NCBI GenBank assembly: GCA_949294555.1
Contig: CASFHP010000016.1
Coordinates: 1 to 41,848, forward strand
Reading direction: 5' to 3'
DNA from: an uncultured Eubacteriales bacterium
GTDB lineage: Bacteria > Bacillota > Clostridia > TANB77 > CAG-508
Length of the DNA: 41,848 bases
Shown piece by piece: positions 1 to 8,517 of the stretch. The notes under the pieces are model-generated. The model did no database searches. It saw only the letters and a list, made by a program, of their open reading frames with translations, and was not told the DNA's origin. Position 1 is the stretch's first letter, and every line of letters starts with the position of its first letter. The position numbers and the translations under genes are program-made.

Positions 1-18
1 TCAAAAATAAAAACTAAT

Positions 19-65
19 CCAAACCAGAGAGAATAAAAAATATACTTTTATTCTCTCTAGTTTGG
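19..65. terminator. Strong bidirectional hairpin terminator
   Basis: A 20-bp stem (19-38 pairing with 46-65, one mismatch) has a T-run on both sides: T at 69-75 for plus-strand transcription, and an A-rich flank at 2-18 that reads as T-rich on the minus strand. It probably ends the minus-strand surface-protein transcript and insulates it from whatever lies to the left. Confidence 0.8.
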
Positions 66-102
66 GTGTTTTTTTATTTTAAGGCTGTGAATAGTAACAA
101 GA

Positions 103-140
103 CCCTCAACATGATATACAAATTCTCCTCATGTTAAGGG
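103..140. repeat. Imperfect inverted repeat downstream of the small membrane protein gene
   Basis: CCCTcAACATGA at 103-114 pairs with TCATGTTaAGGG at 129-140. It lies 15 bases past the stop of the minus-strand gene at 155. There is no T-run directly after it, so it is more likely a 3' stabilising stem than a terminator. Confidence 0.4.
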
Positions 141-154
141 TGTTCTAAAATATA

Positions 155-775
155 TTATAAAATTTTTACAAATTCACATATAATTTGATTATCTTTCCTA
201 TAAAAATTTATATCATATGTGTTTTCTTCGCTTTTATATGTTTTACTATACAATCTTTCTTCATAATAGATACTTTCTTCTACTGGTCTTTCAAGGATTT
301 CTGTACTTTCTCCATATAGTTGCTCTGTTTCTGTATATTCTTCATCTGTTATTCCCATATATCCCTGACATAAAGTTTCAAATTCTTGCATAATATTTTG
401 TACTTGCGTTGTTGCATCTTTATATTTATTTAATGTATATTCAACTTTATATATGTTTAAATTTTGTGCTCCTCTTACATATATCATTTTTCCTTCAGTT
501 TCTCCTGCCTGCACGTTTGCTTTTACTTCATATGTATTTCTTCCTGTTATATATTTTGTTGATATTTCTTCTTCTGTTTTTTCTGTTTCATACGATATGG
601 TTTCTATGTTGTCTCCATCTATAAGTTGTGATAAATCTGCATTTTCTAATATTTCTGTATTCTCTGCTGTTTTATTTTTATTATTGTTTGATATTATAAC
701 TATTAGGATGACAAGCAATAGCACAATGATTGCTATGCTTGCTCCTATTATGATTTTTTTCTTTTTTTCTGGCAT
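155..775 (-). CDS. Small membrane-anchored protein of unknown function
   Basis: A 206-residue protein with a lysine-rich N-terminus (PEKKKKIII), one hydrophobic membrane segment at about residues 8-31 and a polar, Glu/Thr/Tyr-rich extracytoplasmic part. I chose the ATG at 775 because GGAGG lies 8 bases upstream; an ATG at 802 lacks a good ribosome site. It follows the BspA-like gene by 29 bases and is probably its operon partner, so it would share the invertible promoter upstream of that gene. I recognise no domain. An accessory role for the surface protein is inference only. Confidence 0.7.
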   Translation of the reverse strand: MPEKKKKIIIGASIAIIVLLLVILIVIISNNNKNKTAENTEILENADLSQLIDGDNIETISYETEKTEEEISTKYITGRNTYEVKANVQAGETEGKMIYVRGAQNLNIYKVEYTLNKYKDATTQVQNIMQEFETLCQGYMGITDEEYTETEQLYGESTEILERPVEESIYYEERLYSKTYKSEENTYDINFYRKDNQIICEFVKIL

Positions 776-804
776 ATTATTCTTCCTCCACTTTACATAC
801 ATTT

Positions 805-2955
805 TTAGTTACCCACTATTACATTTGTATAATTTGGATAGTTCTCTGTAAACCATTCCTTCATACTGTCTTTTACGATAATTTGACAATTTGTTGGTAC
901 AAGCCACATCCAAAATTCACCGCCATAACCTGTCGTGTTTGTTATATCAAATTTTCTAATATCCAGTTTTTCCAAACTTGAACAGTAATAAAACATTTGA
1001 TTTATATTTAATCCTTCTACTGCTTCAAAATTTCTAAAATCTAATTCTTTTAAATTTCTACATTGTGCAAACATGCTATCCATATATTTTACTTCCGGTG
1101 TTTTAAAACTACTTAAGTCTAATCGCGTTAAACTACTACATTCTTGAAACATCTCTCTCATATTTGTTACATTACTTGTATCAAAACCACTGACATCTAT
1201 TTCTGATGCCTTACACCATATAAACATCCTATACATACTTGTCACTTTGCTTGTATTAAAACTGCTTAAATCTAAAGTTGTTACTGAGCATGATGTAAAC
1301 ATAGATTGCATATCTCTCACATTACTTGTATTGAAATTGCTTAAGCTTAATTCTGATACACTACTACAACCATAAAACATACTATTCATAGTCGTTACAT
1401 TGTTTGTATTAAAATTACTCACGTTTATATTGGTTGCTTTACAATTTCTAAACATACTAACCATTGTTGTTACTTTACTTGTATCAAAATTGGATAAATC
1501 TAGATTGGTTACAGAACAGTTTGCAAACATATTTTGCATTGTTGTGACACTACTTGTATTAAAGCTACTTACATCTATACTGGTTGCTTTACAATAGCTA
1601 AACATGTAATACATACTTGTTACTTTACTGGTATCAAAATTGGATAAGTTTAAACTTGTAATTGAACAATTGTTAAACATACCAGCCATATTAGTAACAT
1701 TATGTGTATCGAAACTAGACAAATCTAAACTCGTTAAATTTGTACAATCTGAAAACATATACTGCATATTTGTTACATTGCTTGTGTTAAATTTGCTTAC
1801 CCTTAAATTAGTTGCTTTACAGTTCTCAAACATATATTCCATACTTCCTATTACTAAACCTGTATCTAAATATTCTAATCCTGTGATTGTTACTTCTCCA
1901 TTTGTTATTCCCGAACCTATATTTCTAAACAAGTATGCTGGTATACTATTTGCTACAATTCCTCCTTCTCCTGCTATTGTAACATCATATCCATTTTCTT
2001 CATTTCCTTCATACCATGCTAAATATTTTCCTTTGTTTCCATCTGTTACATCCCATGTGTTTGCATCTGTTAAGCTATGTCCTCCTAACGTGTTTTGTAT
2101 CGTTATACTTTTTATTAGTCCTCTTTTTACTGTTGCATTTCCTAAAAATCCTGCATCTGATAAACTATCGCTTTCACTTACTCTCATCAACATTGTATGG
2201 TCTCTTATTGCATATGGTCCAAAACATGTTTCTTGTTCTATTTCTCCCACTACTGCTCTTACCCATAAATAGTAATTTCCTTCTGCTGATACATCACTTG
2301 ATACGTTTGTTGTTCTTATTCTTCCTTCTCCCGTTAAGTCTGTTACCATAAATTCACTATCTTCTGGTGCTGTATCTTGACTATTGCTCCATGCATATAC
2401 TAGGGTATAGTCTACATTTCCTATATCGATTAATGTTTTTACGGTTAGTTCTACTTCTTGGGTTAGTTTTGGCGTTGTGTCACTTTCTGGGTTTGCTGTT
2501 ATATCTGCTCTTGTTAATAATTCATCCTCAATTCCTAGATATTCTACCTCTCCATCAATACTTACTTTATATATCCTTCTACTATCTACAAACTTTACAA
2601 AGTAACCACCTTCTTCTGTGTCTGCTGTTACGATTGTTTTTCCTTCTCCTGTTATTTTATCTAGTTCTTCTTGCAATTCATCTCTTACGATGTTTCCTCT
2701 TTTATTATTTCCCATCGCTTGTACGGTTGCTTGTTCTACCACTTCTCTTTCACTATCAATTTCTGTTCTTTCCTTTGCACTTAGGGCATTTTTGATTATT
2801 CCATTATCTGATGTTATGGCACTTATGGTTATTCCTGCTAAGATTAATAAGACAATTATCATTATGACTAAAGCCAACAGCGTAATTCCTTTTTGAGATT
2901 TTACCCAGTTTTTTGTTTGCAAATTTGTTTGATTTTGAATTTGTTCTAACTTCAT
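805..2955 (-). CDS. Prepilin-like N-terminus with 12 DUF285 (BspA-type) repeats, surface protein
   Basis: A 716-residue protein. Residues about 22-46 form a type IV prepilin-like signal, QKGITLLALV followed by a hydrophobic helix ending in LAGITISAI, cut by prepilin peptidase in related proteins. A middle region of about 300 residues has no family I recognise. Residues about 370-660 hold 12 repeats of 23-24 residues with the pattern N(V)T-M--MF--C--L-LS-F-T, the DUF285 leucine-rich-repeat-like family found in surface proteins of mycoplasmas and gut Firmicutes. A likely role is adhesion at the cell surface. The ATG follows AGAGGG. Its upstream region holds inverted repeats around a promoter that now faces away, which suggests on/off switching. 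Confidence 0.8.
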   Translation of the reverse strand: MKLEQIQNQTNLQTKNWVKSQKGITLLALVIMIIVLLILAGITISAITSDNGIIKNALSAKERTEIDSEREVVEQATVQAMGNNKRGNIVRDELQEELDKITGEGKTIVTADTEEGGYFVKFVDSRRIYKVSIDGEVEYLGIEDELLTRADITANPESDTTPKLTQEVELTVKTLIDIGNVDYTLVYAWSNSQDTAPEDSEFMVTDLTGEGRIRTTNVSSDVSAEGNYYLWVRAVVGEIEQETCFGPYAIRDHTMLMRVSESDSLSDAGFLGNATVKRGLIKSITIQNTLGGHSLTDANTWDVTDGNKGKYLAWYEGNEENGYDVTIAGEGGIVANSIPAYLFRNIGSGITNGEVTITGLEYLDTGLVIGSMEYMFENCKATNLRVSKFNTSNVTNMQYMFSDCTNLTSLDLSSFDTHNVTNMAGMFNNCSITSLNLSNFDTSKVTSMYYMFSYCKATSIDVSSFNTSSVTTMQNMFANCSVTNLDLSNFDTSKVTTMVSMFRNCKATNINVSNFNTNNVTTMNSMFYGCSSVSELSLSNFNTSNVRDMQSMFTSCSVTTLDLSSFNTSKVTSMYRMFIWCKASEIDVSGFDTSNVTNMREMFQECSSLTRLDLSSFKTPEVKYMDSMFAQCRNLKELDFRNFEAVEGLNINQMFYYCSSLEKLDIRKFDITNTTGYGGEFWMWLVPTNCQIIVKDSMKEWFTENYPNYTNVIVGN

Positions 2956-3056
2956 TTTTTATCCCTCTTTTCTCCTATTTTCATTTGTTTCTGCCTATTT
3001 TGTAGTTTTTTATCATTTTCAATTTTTTCTTTCAGTCGGATACTTAAGGAAAAAAG

Positions 3057-3109
3057 AAAAAGCAGAAATTGCTTGTTATTACTATAAAAACAAACAATCT
3101 CTGCTTTTT
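3057..3109. terminator. Hairpin terminator inside inverton A
   Basis: The stem AAAAGCAGA/TCTGCTTTT continues through ATTG/CAAT and TTGT/ACAA with two mismatches, and has A/T runs on both outer sides. In the present orientation it would stop minus-strand read-through from the gene ending at 3301. Confidence 0.6.
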
Positions 3110-3160
3110 AATTTTTCTGTTTTTCCTACTTTTCTTTTTTATTTTTATCTTTTCTTTCTA

Positions 3161-3189
3161 TTGACTTTCCAACATTTTATTGGTATTAT
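3161..3189 (+). promoter_or_regulatory. Sigma-A-type promoter within inverton A
   Basis: TTGACT (3161-3166), a 17-base spacer, then TATTAT (3184-3189). The -10 box ends 22 bases before the right arm. It points to the plus strand, away from the gene at 805-2955. Its spacer closely resembles that of the promoter at 5053-5081. Confidence 0.7.
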
Positions 3190-3206
3190 GTTTTTAGTTT
3201 TTCAAT

Positions 3207-3236
3207 CGTTGAGTATCCGACTTAACGAAATTTTTT
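3207..3236 (+). terminator. Orientation-dependent terminator at the right arm of inverton A
   Basis: CGTTgAGT pairs with ACTtAACG (3207-3214 with 3220-3227, one G-U pair), and T6 follows at 3231-3236. The 5' half lies inside the invertible segment and the 3' half and T-run lie outside it, so the terminator would exist only in the OFF state. Confidence 0.55.
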
Positions 3237-3300
3237 GATGTTTAAAATTTAATATTTATCATTTTTTCGTACATAATTCTGAGTAACACTTCATATTATT

Positions 3301-4866
3301 TTATTTTTCAAATGTTGGTAATCCATTAGAGTCTAATTTCCATCTATATAGTTCTACTGCATAATCATATTTATGTGTATTTGCATATTCGTTTAATTTA
3401 TCTATTATACTTGTATCGCCTTTAGAAAAAGCTATAGAATTTTCATTTGCTATCACTTTTTCATTTATAATATTATCTAAATAATAACAGTTTTCTAAAT
3501 CTACCGTTGCCCCTCCATTTAAAAAATAAAAATTCTGACTAGTTCCACTTGGCTTTGATACACTTCCTAAACTACATGTATTGATAATATTTCTTGTTCC
3601 TGTGCTATATGCCCATCCTATTATCCCACTTACATTTCCGTATACTTGATTACCTAATATTTCTCCTAGATTATAACAGTTTACGATTGTTGTAGTTCCT
3701 TCAATGTCATCAAAATATATAATTCCTCCAGCACTGTTACCTTGTACTTTTGCTAAATTATAACAATTTACAATTTCTATTTTTCCTCTTACTTGACTTG
3801 CTATACTAGAATTACCGCCTATTATATTTCCAGAAACATATACATTATAAAAATTACTTCCTGCACTTATGTAAGTAATTCCTGCACCACTATTGCATGT
3901 AATATTTAGATTTGTTAATCCTAGATTTTCTATTGTACTTCTATATATCGAACAAAATAATCCTCCAGTACTTTCTGTATTTTCATATAAATTTTGTATT
4001 TCAAATCCCTGTCCATCTAAATTTCCTGCAAACATTAAATAGGTTGAACCTGTATCTTCACTAATTGGTACAAAGCCTACCCCATTTCTATCTATTAATA
4101 ATTCTCTTAGATTCTGTGTGCTTGTTTCATCTATCACATATGATTCTTCCTCTTCGTCATATTTCCATGTCATTGATAAATCTGCGTAGGATACAGTCGA
4201 ATTAAAGTTTAAATTTTTAGTTAATATAAATTGTTTTCCTGAAAATGTATCTTTTGTTGCCTCTTGTATTTCTCCATTTTCTATGTAGTTTCCTTTTCCT
4301 CTTGATATATTAGACAATACAACTAAATCCTCTATACAGGAAATTTCATATGGTTTTTCCACGCCATCTAATGTCTCTCCATTCCCCCCTACTGTGAAGT
4401 CTCCTGGATTGTCGTCTTTTGTAAAGTCTTGTGCCTCCCCTACATTTCCATCTTTATCTACGATGTAATATCGATTGCTTTCTGTAAATACTACTTCAAA
4501 TTCTTCTCCTACATCTGTTGCTTCTGTTTTTCCTTCCCCTGTTTCCCTATCTAGTTGCTCTTGTAATTCTTGTTCCCCGATATTTCCATATTTGTTATTC
4601 TCCATTGCCTGTACTGTTGCTTTTTCTATAATTTCTTTTTCATTTGCAATTTCTGTTTTTTCCTTTGCTCTTCCTGTATTTTGAATTATTCCATTGTCTG
4701 ATGTTATAGCACTTATCGTAATTCCTGCTAAAATTAGCAATATAATAATTGTTATTACGAGTACTAATAATGTAATTCCCTTTTGTGTTTTTAATTTTTG
4801 ATTTCTTATTTCTGCTCTCTTATTTATTTTTTTCTTATTTACTTGATTTTTACTTTTTCTTTCCAA
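3301..4866 (-). CDS. Prepilin-like N-terminus with GLUG-like repeats, surface protein
   Basis: A 521-residue protein. The N-terminal basic stretch is followed at about residues 29-51 by KGITLLVLV and a hydrophobic helix, nearly the same as in the protein at 805-2955. A linker with a shared block (EKTEIANEKE, then TVQAMENNK) follows. From about residue 165 come repeats of the type GGLF----STIENLGL, IVNCYNLA and GGI, resembling the GLUG motif of surface adhesins and M26-like proteases. The start is TTG at 4866, with GGAGG 8 bases upstream. It is probably exported by the type IV pilus-like machinery and exposed on the surface. Its upstream region is a second candidate inverton in the OFF orientation. 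Confidence 0.75.
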   Translation of the reverse strand: MERKSKNQVNKKKINKRAEIRNQKLKTQKGITLLVLVITIIILLILAGITISAITSDNGIIQNTGRAKEKTEIANEKEIIEKATVQAMENNKYGNIGEQELQEQLDRETGEGKTEATDVGEEFEVVFTESNRYYIVDKDGNVGEAQDFTKDDNPGDFTVGGNGETLDGVEKPYEISCIEDLVVLSNISRGKGNYIENGEIQEATKDTFSGKQFILTKNLNFNSTVSYADLSMTWKYDEEEESYVIDETSTQNLRELLIDRNGVGFVPISEDTGSTYLMFAGNLDGQGFEIQNLYENTESTGGLFCSIYRSTIENLGLTNLNITCNSGAGITYISAGSNFYNVYVSGNIIGGNSSIASQVRGKIEIVNCYNLAKVQGNSAGGIIYFDDIEGTTTIVNCYNLGEILGNQVYGNVSGIIGWAYSTGTRNIINTCSLGSVSKPSGTSQNFYFLNGGATVDLENCYYLDNIINEKVIANENSIAFSKGDTSIIDKLNEYANTHKYDYAVELYRWKLDSNGLPTFEK

Positions 4867-4926
4867 CCTTTATTCCTCCTTCTTTTGTTAGCAATACTTT
4901 CTTAGTCTGATTAATTATTTACTTGT

Positions 4927-5114
4927 AGTTATTTACTCTAAGAATTTCTGAACTTACAAAAGTATTGAAATAAAGGCATTTTTAGTATATTCTTTTTTAA
5001 AGTTTTTGTTATATTTTTAATTTGTTTTTTATACAAATTTTTTTATTTTTTATTGACTTTATCATGTTTTATTGCTATTATGAATACGAAAAAATTTTCT
5101 TAGAGTAAATAACT
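4927..5114. promoter_or_regulatory. Candidate invertible promoter segment (inverton B), OFF orientation
   Basis: An exact 18-bp inverted repeat: AGTTATTTACTCTAAGAA at 4927-4944 and its reverse complement at 5097-5114, 152 bases apart. A strong promoter sits next to the right arm and points to the plus strand. After inversion it would drive the minus-strand gene whose TTG start is at 4866. The layout matches inverton A point by point. Confidence 0.7.
5053..5081 (+). promoter_or_regulatory. Sigma-A-type promoter within inverton B
   Basis: TTGACT (5053-5058), a 17-base spacer, then TATTAT (5076-5081). Both invertons share flanking TA before the -35 box, TTTTATTG inside the spacer and a G after the -10 box, so the two promoters are probably copies of one another. 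Confidence 0.7.
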
Positions 5115-5128
5115 CTAGGAAAATTTTT
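5095..5128 (+). terminator. Orientation-dependent terminator at the right arm of inverton B
   Basis: TTTTCtTAGAGT pairs with ACTCTAgGAAAA (5095-5106 with 5112-5123, one G-U pair), with loop AAATA and T5 at 5124-5128. Most of the 3' half lies outside the invertible segment, so inversion would destroy the hairpin. A transcript of about 40 bases is expected in the OFF state. Confidence 0.6.
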
Positions 5129-5155
5129 CTTTAAAAAACAAAATCATACTTAAAA

Positions 5156-5695
5156 TCAATCATCTTTCTTTTCCATTTCTTCTATTATTTTTTTAGCTTC
5201 ACTATATCCCTCGATTTCGCTAAAATTGATATTTTCTAAATCAACATATCGATTGCCTTTATATATGTACATATCTACTGGTATTTCTATTCTTTTATCA
5301 ATCGGATATGGCTTAAATAATAATTTTAATATTTTAAAAATTTTATTATTTTTTACAACAATTTTCATTTTGTTTTTATTATAACGTACATATAAATAAC
5401 TATAAGTTCCTGTTTGTCTTCTCTTGTTGGTAGTTCCGGCTTCAATAATATATGCTTTTATTTTTTCTCCCTTACTTTTTATTGTTTCTATATCCACATT
5501 TTTATTATTATACATAGTTAATATAAGTAATACGAATGTTAATATGTTTAAACATATGAATATAATAATAAGCATATTAAAACCAATTGTTAAATACATT
5601 ACTATCTCAAACATTACCTCTACAATTAAAGCTACAACACATAGTATCGTAAATCCTGTCAAGTGTAATGGTTCATCAACTTCTATATTCATCAT
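5156..5695 (-). CDS. Membrane protein of unknown function
   Basis: A 179-residue protein with two or three hydrophobic segments in residues about 12-62, then a basic cytoplasmic-looking part (INKRRQTGTYSYLYVRY) and a charged C-terminus ending EEMEKKDD. Two adjacent ATG codons follow GAAGGG. It lies between inverton B and rplS and is not clearly part of either unit. I do not recognise the family. Confidence 0.65.
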   Translation of the reverse strand: MMNIEVDEPLHLTGFTILCVVALIVEVMFEIVMYLTIGFNMLIIIFICLNILTFVLLILTMYNNKNVDIETIKSKGEKIKAYIIEAGTTNKRRQTGTYSYLYVRYNKNKMKIVVKNNKIFKILKLLFKPYPIDKRIEIPVDMYIYKGNRYVDLENINFSEIEGYSEAKKIIEEMEKKDD

Positions 5696-5825
5696 TTATT
5701 TTCCCTTCTTGTTATAATTTGTTGTCCAGCAAACCGCCATAACAATTAATAATATAACTATTATAATTTTTATATTTCATTCTATTTCCATAAAAATTTT
5801 ATCATATCAAAAAATAAAAAACAAG

Positions 5826-5870
5826 AAAAAGAGCTATATTTGAATAAAATATCTCAAAATACAACTCTTT
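5826..5870 (-). terminator. Terminator after rplS
   Basis: AAAGAG at 5828-5833 pairs with CTCTTT at 5865-5870, with a further imperfect stem inside, followed on the minus strand by a long T-rich run at 5810-5830. It closes the ylxM-to-rplS cluster. Confidence 0.65.
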
Positions 5871-5883
5871 ATTATCTTTTATA

Positions 5884-6525
5884 CTATGCTTTTTTATCTT
5901 CTTCTGTTGCTGGTTTTTCTTCAGCTTTTTTAGAATTTTCTTTTACTTCCTCTTTAGCTGGTTCTTCAGCTTTAGCTTCTTCTACTTTTTCAGCTTTTTC
6001 TTCTTTTTTAGGTTCTTCTACTTCTTTAACTTCTTCAACAACTTCTTCAGAAACTGTATCAACTGTTTCTTGTACAGCAACATTTTCTGTTTCAACAGCT
6101 GGTGCTTCTTCTGGAGCTTCCTCTACTGCTGGTTCTTCTGCTAAATCTTCTTTGATAGTAATTTCTCTATCTTCGATTCTTGCTCCAACTTGTTCCTTAG
6201 TCTTAGCAGCTTTACCTACTCTATCTCTTAAGTAGTACAATTTTGCTCTTCTTGCTTTACCTACTCTTACTAATTCTACTTTTTCAACTAATGGAGAGTG
6301 TACTAAAAATGTTTTTTCAACACCTACACCATAAGATGTTTTTCTTACTGTAAATGTTTGGTTAACACCTCCACCTTGTACTTTTATGATAATTCCTTCA
6401 AATACTTGGATTCTTTCTTTGTTTCCTTCTTTTATTCTTACGTGTACTCTTACTGTATTACCAACTTTTAGTTCTGGTATCTTATTTTTCAATTGTTCAT
6501 GTTCAATTGATTTTATAATATCCAT
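5884..6525 (-). CDS. rplS: 50S ribosomal protein L19 with a long acidic C-terminal tail
   Basis: Bacterial L19 sits at the 30S-50S interface. Residues 1 to about 116 are a standard L19: [20 protein letters not shown], then [36 protein letters not shown] and [17 protein letters not shown]. Usual length is near 115, but here the protein has 213 residues. The extra 97 or so are low-complexity Glu/Ala/Lys/Val, rich in EEP, EEA and VEE. I chose ATG 6525 because AAAGGAGG lies upstream; an in-frame ATG at 6588 would overlap the leader hairpin. It is the last gene of the cluster, after trmD, in the usual Firmicutes order. The tail is probably disordered, and its role is unknown. Confidence 0.93.
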   Translation of the reverse strand: MDIIKSIEHEQLKNKIPELKVGNTVRVHVRIKEGNKERIQVFEGIIIKVQGGGVNQTFTVRKTSYGVGVEKTFLVHSPLVEKVELVRVGKARRAKLYYLRDRVGKAAKTKEQVGARIEDREITIKEDLAEEPAVEEAPEEAPAVETENVAVQETVDTVSEEVVEEVKEVEEPKKEEKAEKVEEAKAEEPAKEEVKENSKKAEEKPATEEDKKA

Positions 6526-6552
6526 TTTAGAATTTCCTCCTTTTCTTTTTAT

Positions 6553-6610
6553 TGTCAGGGGACACACCTTACCTTTAGGTCTATCCACTCAGGTTAAGGT
6601 ATGTCCCCTC
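6553..6610. repeat. Long imperfect hairpin in the rplS leader
   Basis: GGGGACAcACCTTAcCT on one side pairs with AGGTTAAGGTaTGTCCCC on the other, forming a stem of about 17 bp between trmD and rplS. It could be a REP-like mobile hairpin, because it shares GGGGAC with the other repeats in this window, or an L19 autoregulatory leader. The sequence alone does not decide. Confidence 0.5.
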
Positions 6611-6656
6611 CCCTTGTGATTTATTGTTGACCTCTGCTAACATGTTCTCCCTATTT

Positions 6657-7322
6657 CTATTTTTCTAATAATTCTGGTCTTTTTTTCCTTGTGATTTCTA
6701 AAGACTTTTCTTTTCGCCATTTTTCTATATTTTCGTGATGTCCTGAAAGTAATACTTCTGGAACTTTCATTCCTTCAAATACCTCTGGTCTTGTATATTG
6801 TGGATATTCTAGAAGTCCATTTGAAAAGCTTTCTTCCTTGATAGAGTCTTCTTTTAAAACACCTTCTACATATCTGCTGACACTATCGATTAACACCATT
6901 GCTGGAATTTCTCCTCCTGTTAATACATAGTCTCCAATAGATATTTCTTCATCTACAATTTTATCAAGTACCCTTTGGTCTATTCCTTCATAATGCCCAC
7001 AAAGTATAATTAAATGACTTTCTTTTGCTAATTCTTCTACCTTTTTTTGATTGAGTTTTTCCCCTTGTGGCGACATATAGATAACTTTTGCATGTTCATC
7101 TTTTACAGATTTGTATGCATCATATACTACATCTGGTCTCATTACCATGCCAGCACCACCACCATAAGGTGTATCATCTACTTTTTTATGTTTGTCTTTT
7201 GAAAAATCTCTAATATTGGTTATTTGAATATCTATTAGGTCTTTTTCAATGGCTTTTCCTATAATACTTTGATGTAATATTTCAAACATTTCTGGAAAAA
7301 GCGTTAAAACATCAAATTTCAT
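6657..7322 (-). CDS. trmD: tRNA (guanine-N1)-methyltransferase
   Basis: TrmD methylates G37 next to the anticodon, using S-adenosylmethionine, in tRNAs that read CNN and some other codons, and it prevents +1 frameshifting. The 221-residue protein has the family marks: [13 protein letters not shown] at the start, [13 protein letters not shown], the knot sequence [30 protein letters not shown] and the C-terminal tail [20 protein letters not shown]. It is slightly shorter than the usual 235-250, ending soon after that motif. It lies 36 bases after rimM. Its role in frame keeping is notable beside the apparent +1 shifts in this window. Confidence 0.96.
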   Translation of the reverse strand: MKFDVLTLFPEMFEILHQSIIGKAIEKDLIDIQITNIRDFSKDKHKKVDDTPYGGGAGMVMRPDVVYDAYKSVKDEHAKVIYMSPQGEKLNQKKVEELAKESHLIILCGHYEGIDQRVLDKIVDEEISIGDYVLTGGEIPAMVLIDSVSRYVEGVLKEDSIKEESFSNGLLEYPQYTRPEVFEGMKVPEVLLSGHHENIEKWRKEKSLEITRKKRPELLEK

Positions 7323-7358
7323 GGATTTTAGTTCCTTTCTTCTTTTATCAAAATAGAT

Positions 7359-7865
7359 TTAAACCAATCCTGGAAGTAAATGAACAATCATTTTTCTATT
7401 TTCCATATCAATTTGTTTGATAACATCTTGTATGGCTGGTAAAAGAATTTGTTTTCCTTGCTTATCTTTTACAACATATATATCATTACTACCTGTGTTG
7501 AATATGTCATCTAAAGTTCCTAATAATACTTGTTCATCTGTGTATACTTCTAGTCCAAGCATATCAACAATATAATATCTTCCTTCTTCCAGCTTTTCTG
7601 CTGAATCTCTAGAAATGGTTAGATAGGCATTTCTTAATAATTCTGCTTGTTCTACTGTATCTACATCTTTAAATTTTATTAGTACCATATCTTTATGATA
7701 TTTTACTTCTTCAATTTCATATTCTTTTTGGGTATTGTTTTTTTCAATATATACGGTTTTTAAATTGTCAAATCTTTTAATATCATCTGTAAAAGGCTTT
7801 ACTTTTACCATTCCCTTTATTCCAAATGTATTTACAATTTGACCAATTTCTAGGTTTGGTAGCAT
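7359..7865 (-). CDS. rimM: 16S rRNA processing protein RimM
   Basis: RimM helps mature the head domain of the 30S subunit and binds S19. The 168-residue length is typical. The N-terminal barrel begins IGQIVNTFGIKGMVKVKPFTDD, and the C-terminal PRC-barrel holds YYIVDMLGLEVYTDE, GTLDDIFNTGSNDIYVV and ILLPAI. The ATG follows AAGGGAG. It lies 13 bases after khpA and 36 before trmD, in the usual order for Firmicutes. Confidence 0.95.
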   Translation of the reverse strand: MLPNLEIGQIVNTFGIKGMVKVKPFTDDIKRFDNLKTVYIEKNNTQKEYEIEEVKYHKDMVLIKFKDVDTVEQAELLRNAYLTISRDSAEKLEEGRYYIVDMLGLEVYTDEQVLLGTLDDIFNTGSNDIYVVKDKQGKQILLPAIQDVIKQIDMENRKMIVHLLPGLV

Positions 7866-7878
7866 CGTTTTTACTCCC

Positions 7879-8109
7879 TTATCCTATAAATTCTACTGTT
7901 GCTTTTTTGTGTTCTTTATTGGCAACAGCCTTCATAACATTTCTAATAGATTGTGCAATTCTACCTTGCTTTCCTATTACTTTTCCCATATCTTCTTGGG
8001 CTACTTTTACTTCAAATGTAACAGATTTTTCATTGTCGATTGTATTGATTTCAATCGCTTCTTTATTATCTACTAAATTAGAAATGATAATTTTTAAAAA
8101 TTCTTCCAT
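7879..8109 (-). CDS. khpA: KH-domain RNA-binding protein (KhpA/YlqC)
   Basis: A 76-residue protein made almost wholly of one KH domain. The RNA-binding GXXG loop lies in MGKVIGKQGRIAQSIRNVMK. In Firmicutes, KhpA pairs with KhpB and binds RNA in the control of cell growth and division. Its length and its place between rpsP and rimM match the family. The ATG has GAAAGGA upstream. Confidence 0.93.
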   Translation of the reverse strand: MEEFLKIIISNLVDNKEAIEINTIDNEKSVTFEVKVAQEDMGKVIGKQGRIAQSIRNVMKAVANKEHKKATVEFIG

Positions 8110-8161
8110 AGTCGAATTCCTTTCTTATTATAACAAATCAAAAGCGAAGTTTTTCATTTGC

Positions 8162-8398
8162 TTACGCATTTGCTTTTTCAATTAAAGCTTTAACTGTATC
8201 TGTTGGTTTTGCACCATTTTTAATCCATTTTTCAACTTTTTCTTTGTCTAATACGATTGTTGCTGGGTCTGTCATTGGATTATATGTTCCTATTTGCTCT
8301 ATAATTTTTCCATCTCTTGAAACTCTTGAATCAGCAACTACGATATGATAGAATGGAGCTTTTTTCTTTCCTTGTCTTTGTAATCTTATTTTTACCAT
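8162..8398 (-). CDS. rpsP: 30S ribosomal protein S16
   Basis: S16 is an early-binding protein of the 30S body. The 78 residues begin [20 protein letters not shown] and include [21 protein letters not shown], as in the family. AGGAGGTG lies before the ATG. About 120 bases separate it from the end of ffh; that gap holds an imperfect stem near 8428-8471 (GACAGACTTAATT with AATTTTGTCAGCC) that could belong to the leader. Confidence 0.96.
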   Translation of the reverse strand: MVKIRLQRQGKKKAPFYHIVVADSRVSRDGKIIEQIGTYNPMTDPATIVLDKEKVEKWIKNGAKPTDTVKALIEKANA

Positions 8399-8517
8399 TT
8401 TTGGTTCACCTCCTGAAAATTTGGATTATGAGGACAGACTTAATTTTTCTTTTCGGAATTTTGTCAGCCTTCTAATCACTTTATTTTTATATATAAATTT
8501 AAAAATTTAATAACAAC

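Larger units (their letters stand above)
3034..3222. promoter_or_regulatory. Candidate invertible promoter segment (inverton A), OFF orientation
   Basis: The arms AGTCGGATACT (3034-3044) and AGTATCCGACT (3212-3222) are exact inverted repeats; extended to 16 bases they match at 14. The 167 bases between them hold a hairpin at 3057-3109 and a strong plus-strand promoter next to the right arm. Inversion would place that promoter just upstream of the surface gene that starts at 2955. I see no recombinase gene in the window, so the enzyme would act in trans. The geometry is seen directly; the inversion itself is inferred. Confidence 0.65.

Noticed and set aside
1060..1850. Regular DNA repetition resembling a repeat array
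   Set aside because: It is the coding repetition of the DUF285 protein (12 units of 23-24 residues), with degenerate DNA between units and no constant spacers, so it is not CRISPR.
805..4866. A type IV pilus operon
   Set aside because: Only prepilin-like N-termini are present; no pilus ATPase, platform protein or prepilin peptidase gene is nearby.
3161..5081. Two plus-strand promoters read as antisense or independent small-RNA genes
   Set aside because: Both lie inside inverted repeats beside surface genes and end at orientation-dependent terminators, so invertible promoters explain more. Short RNAs may still be by-products.
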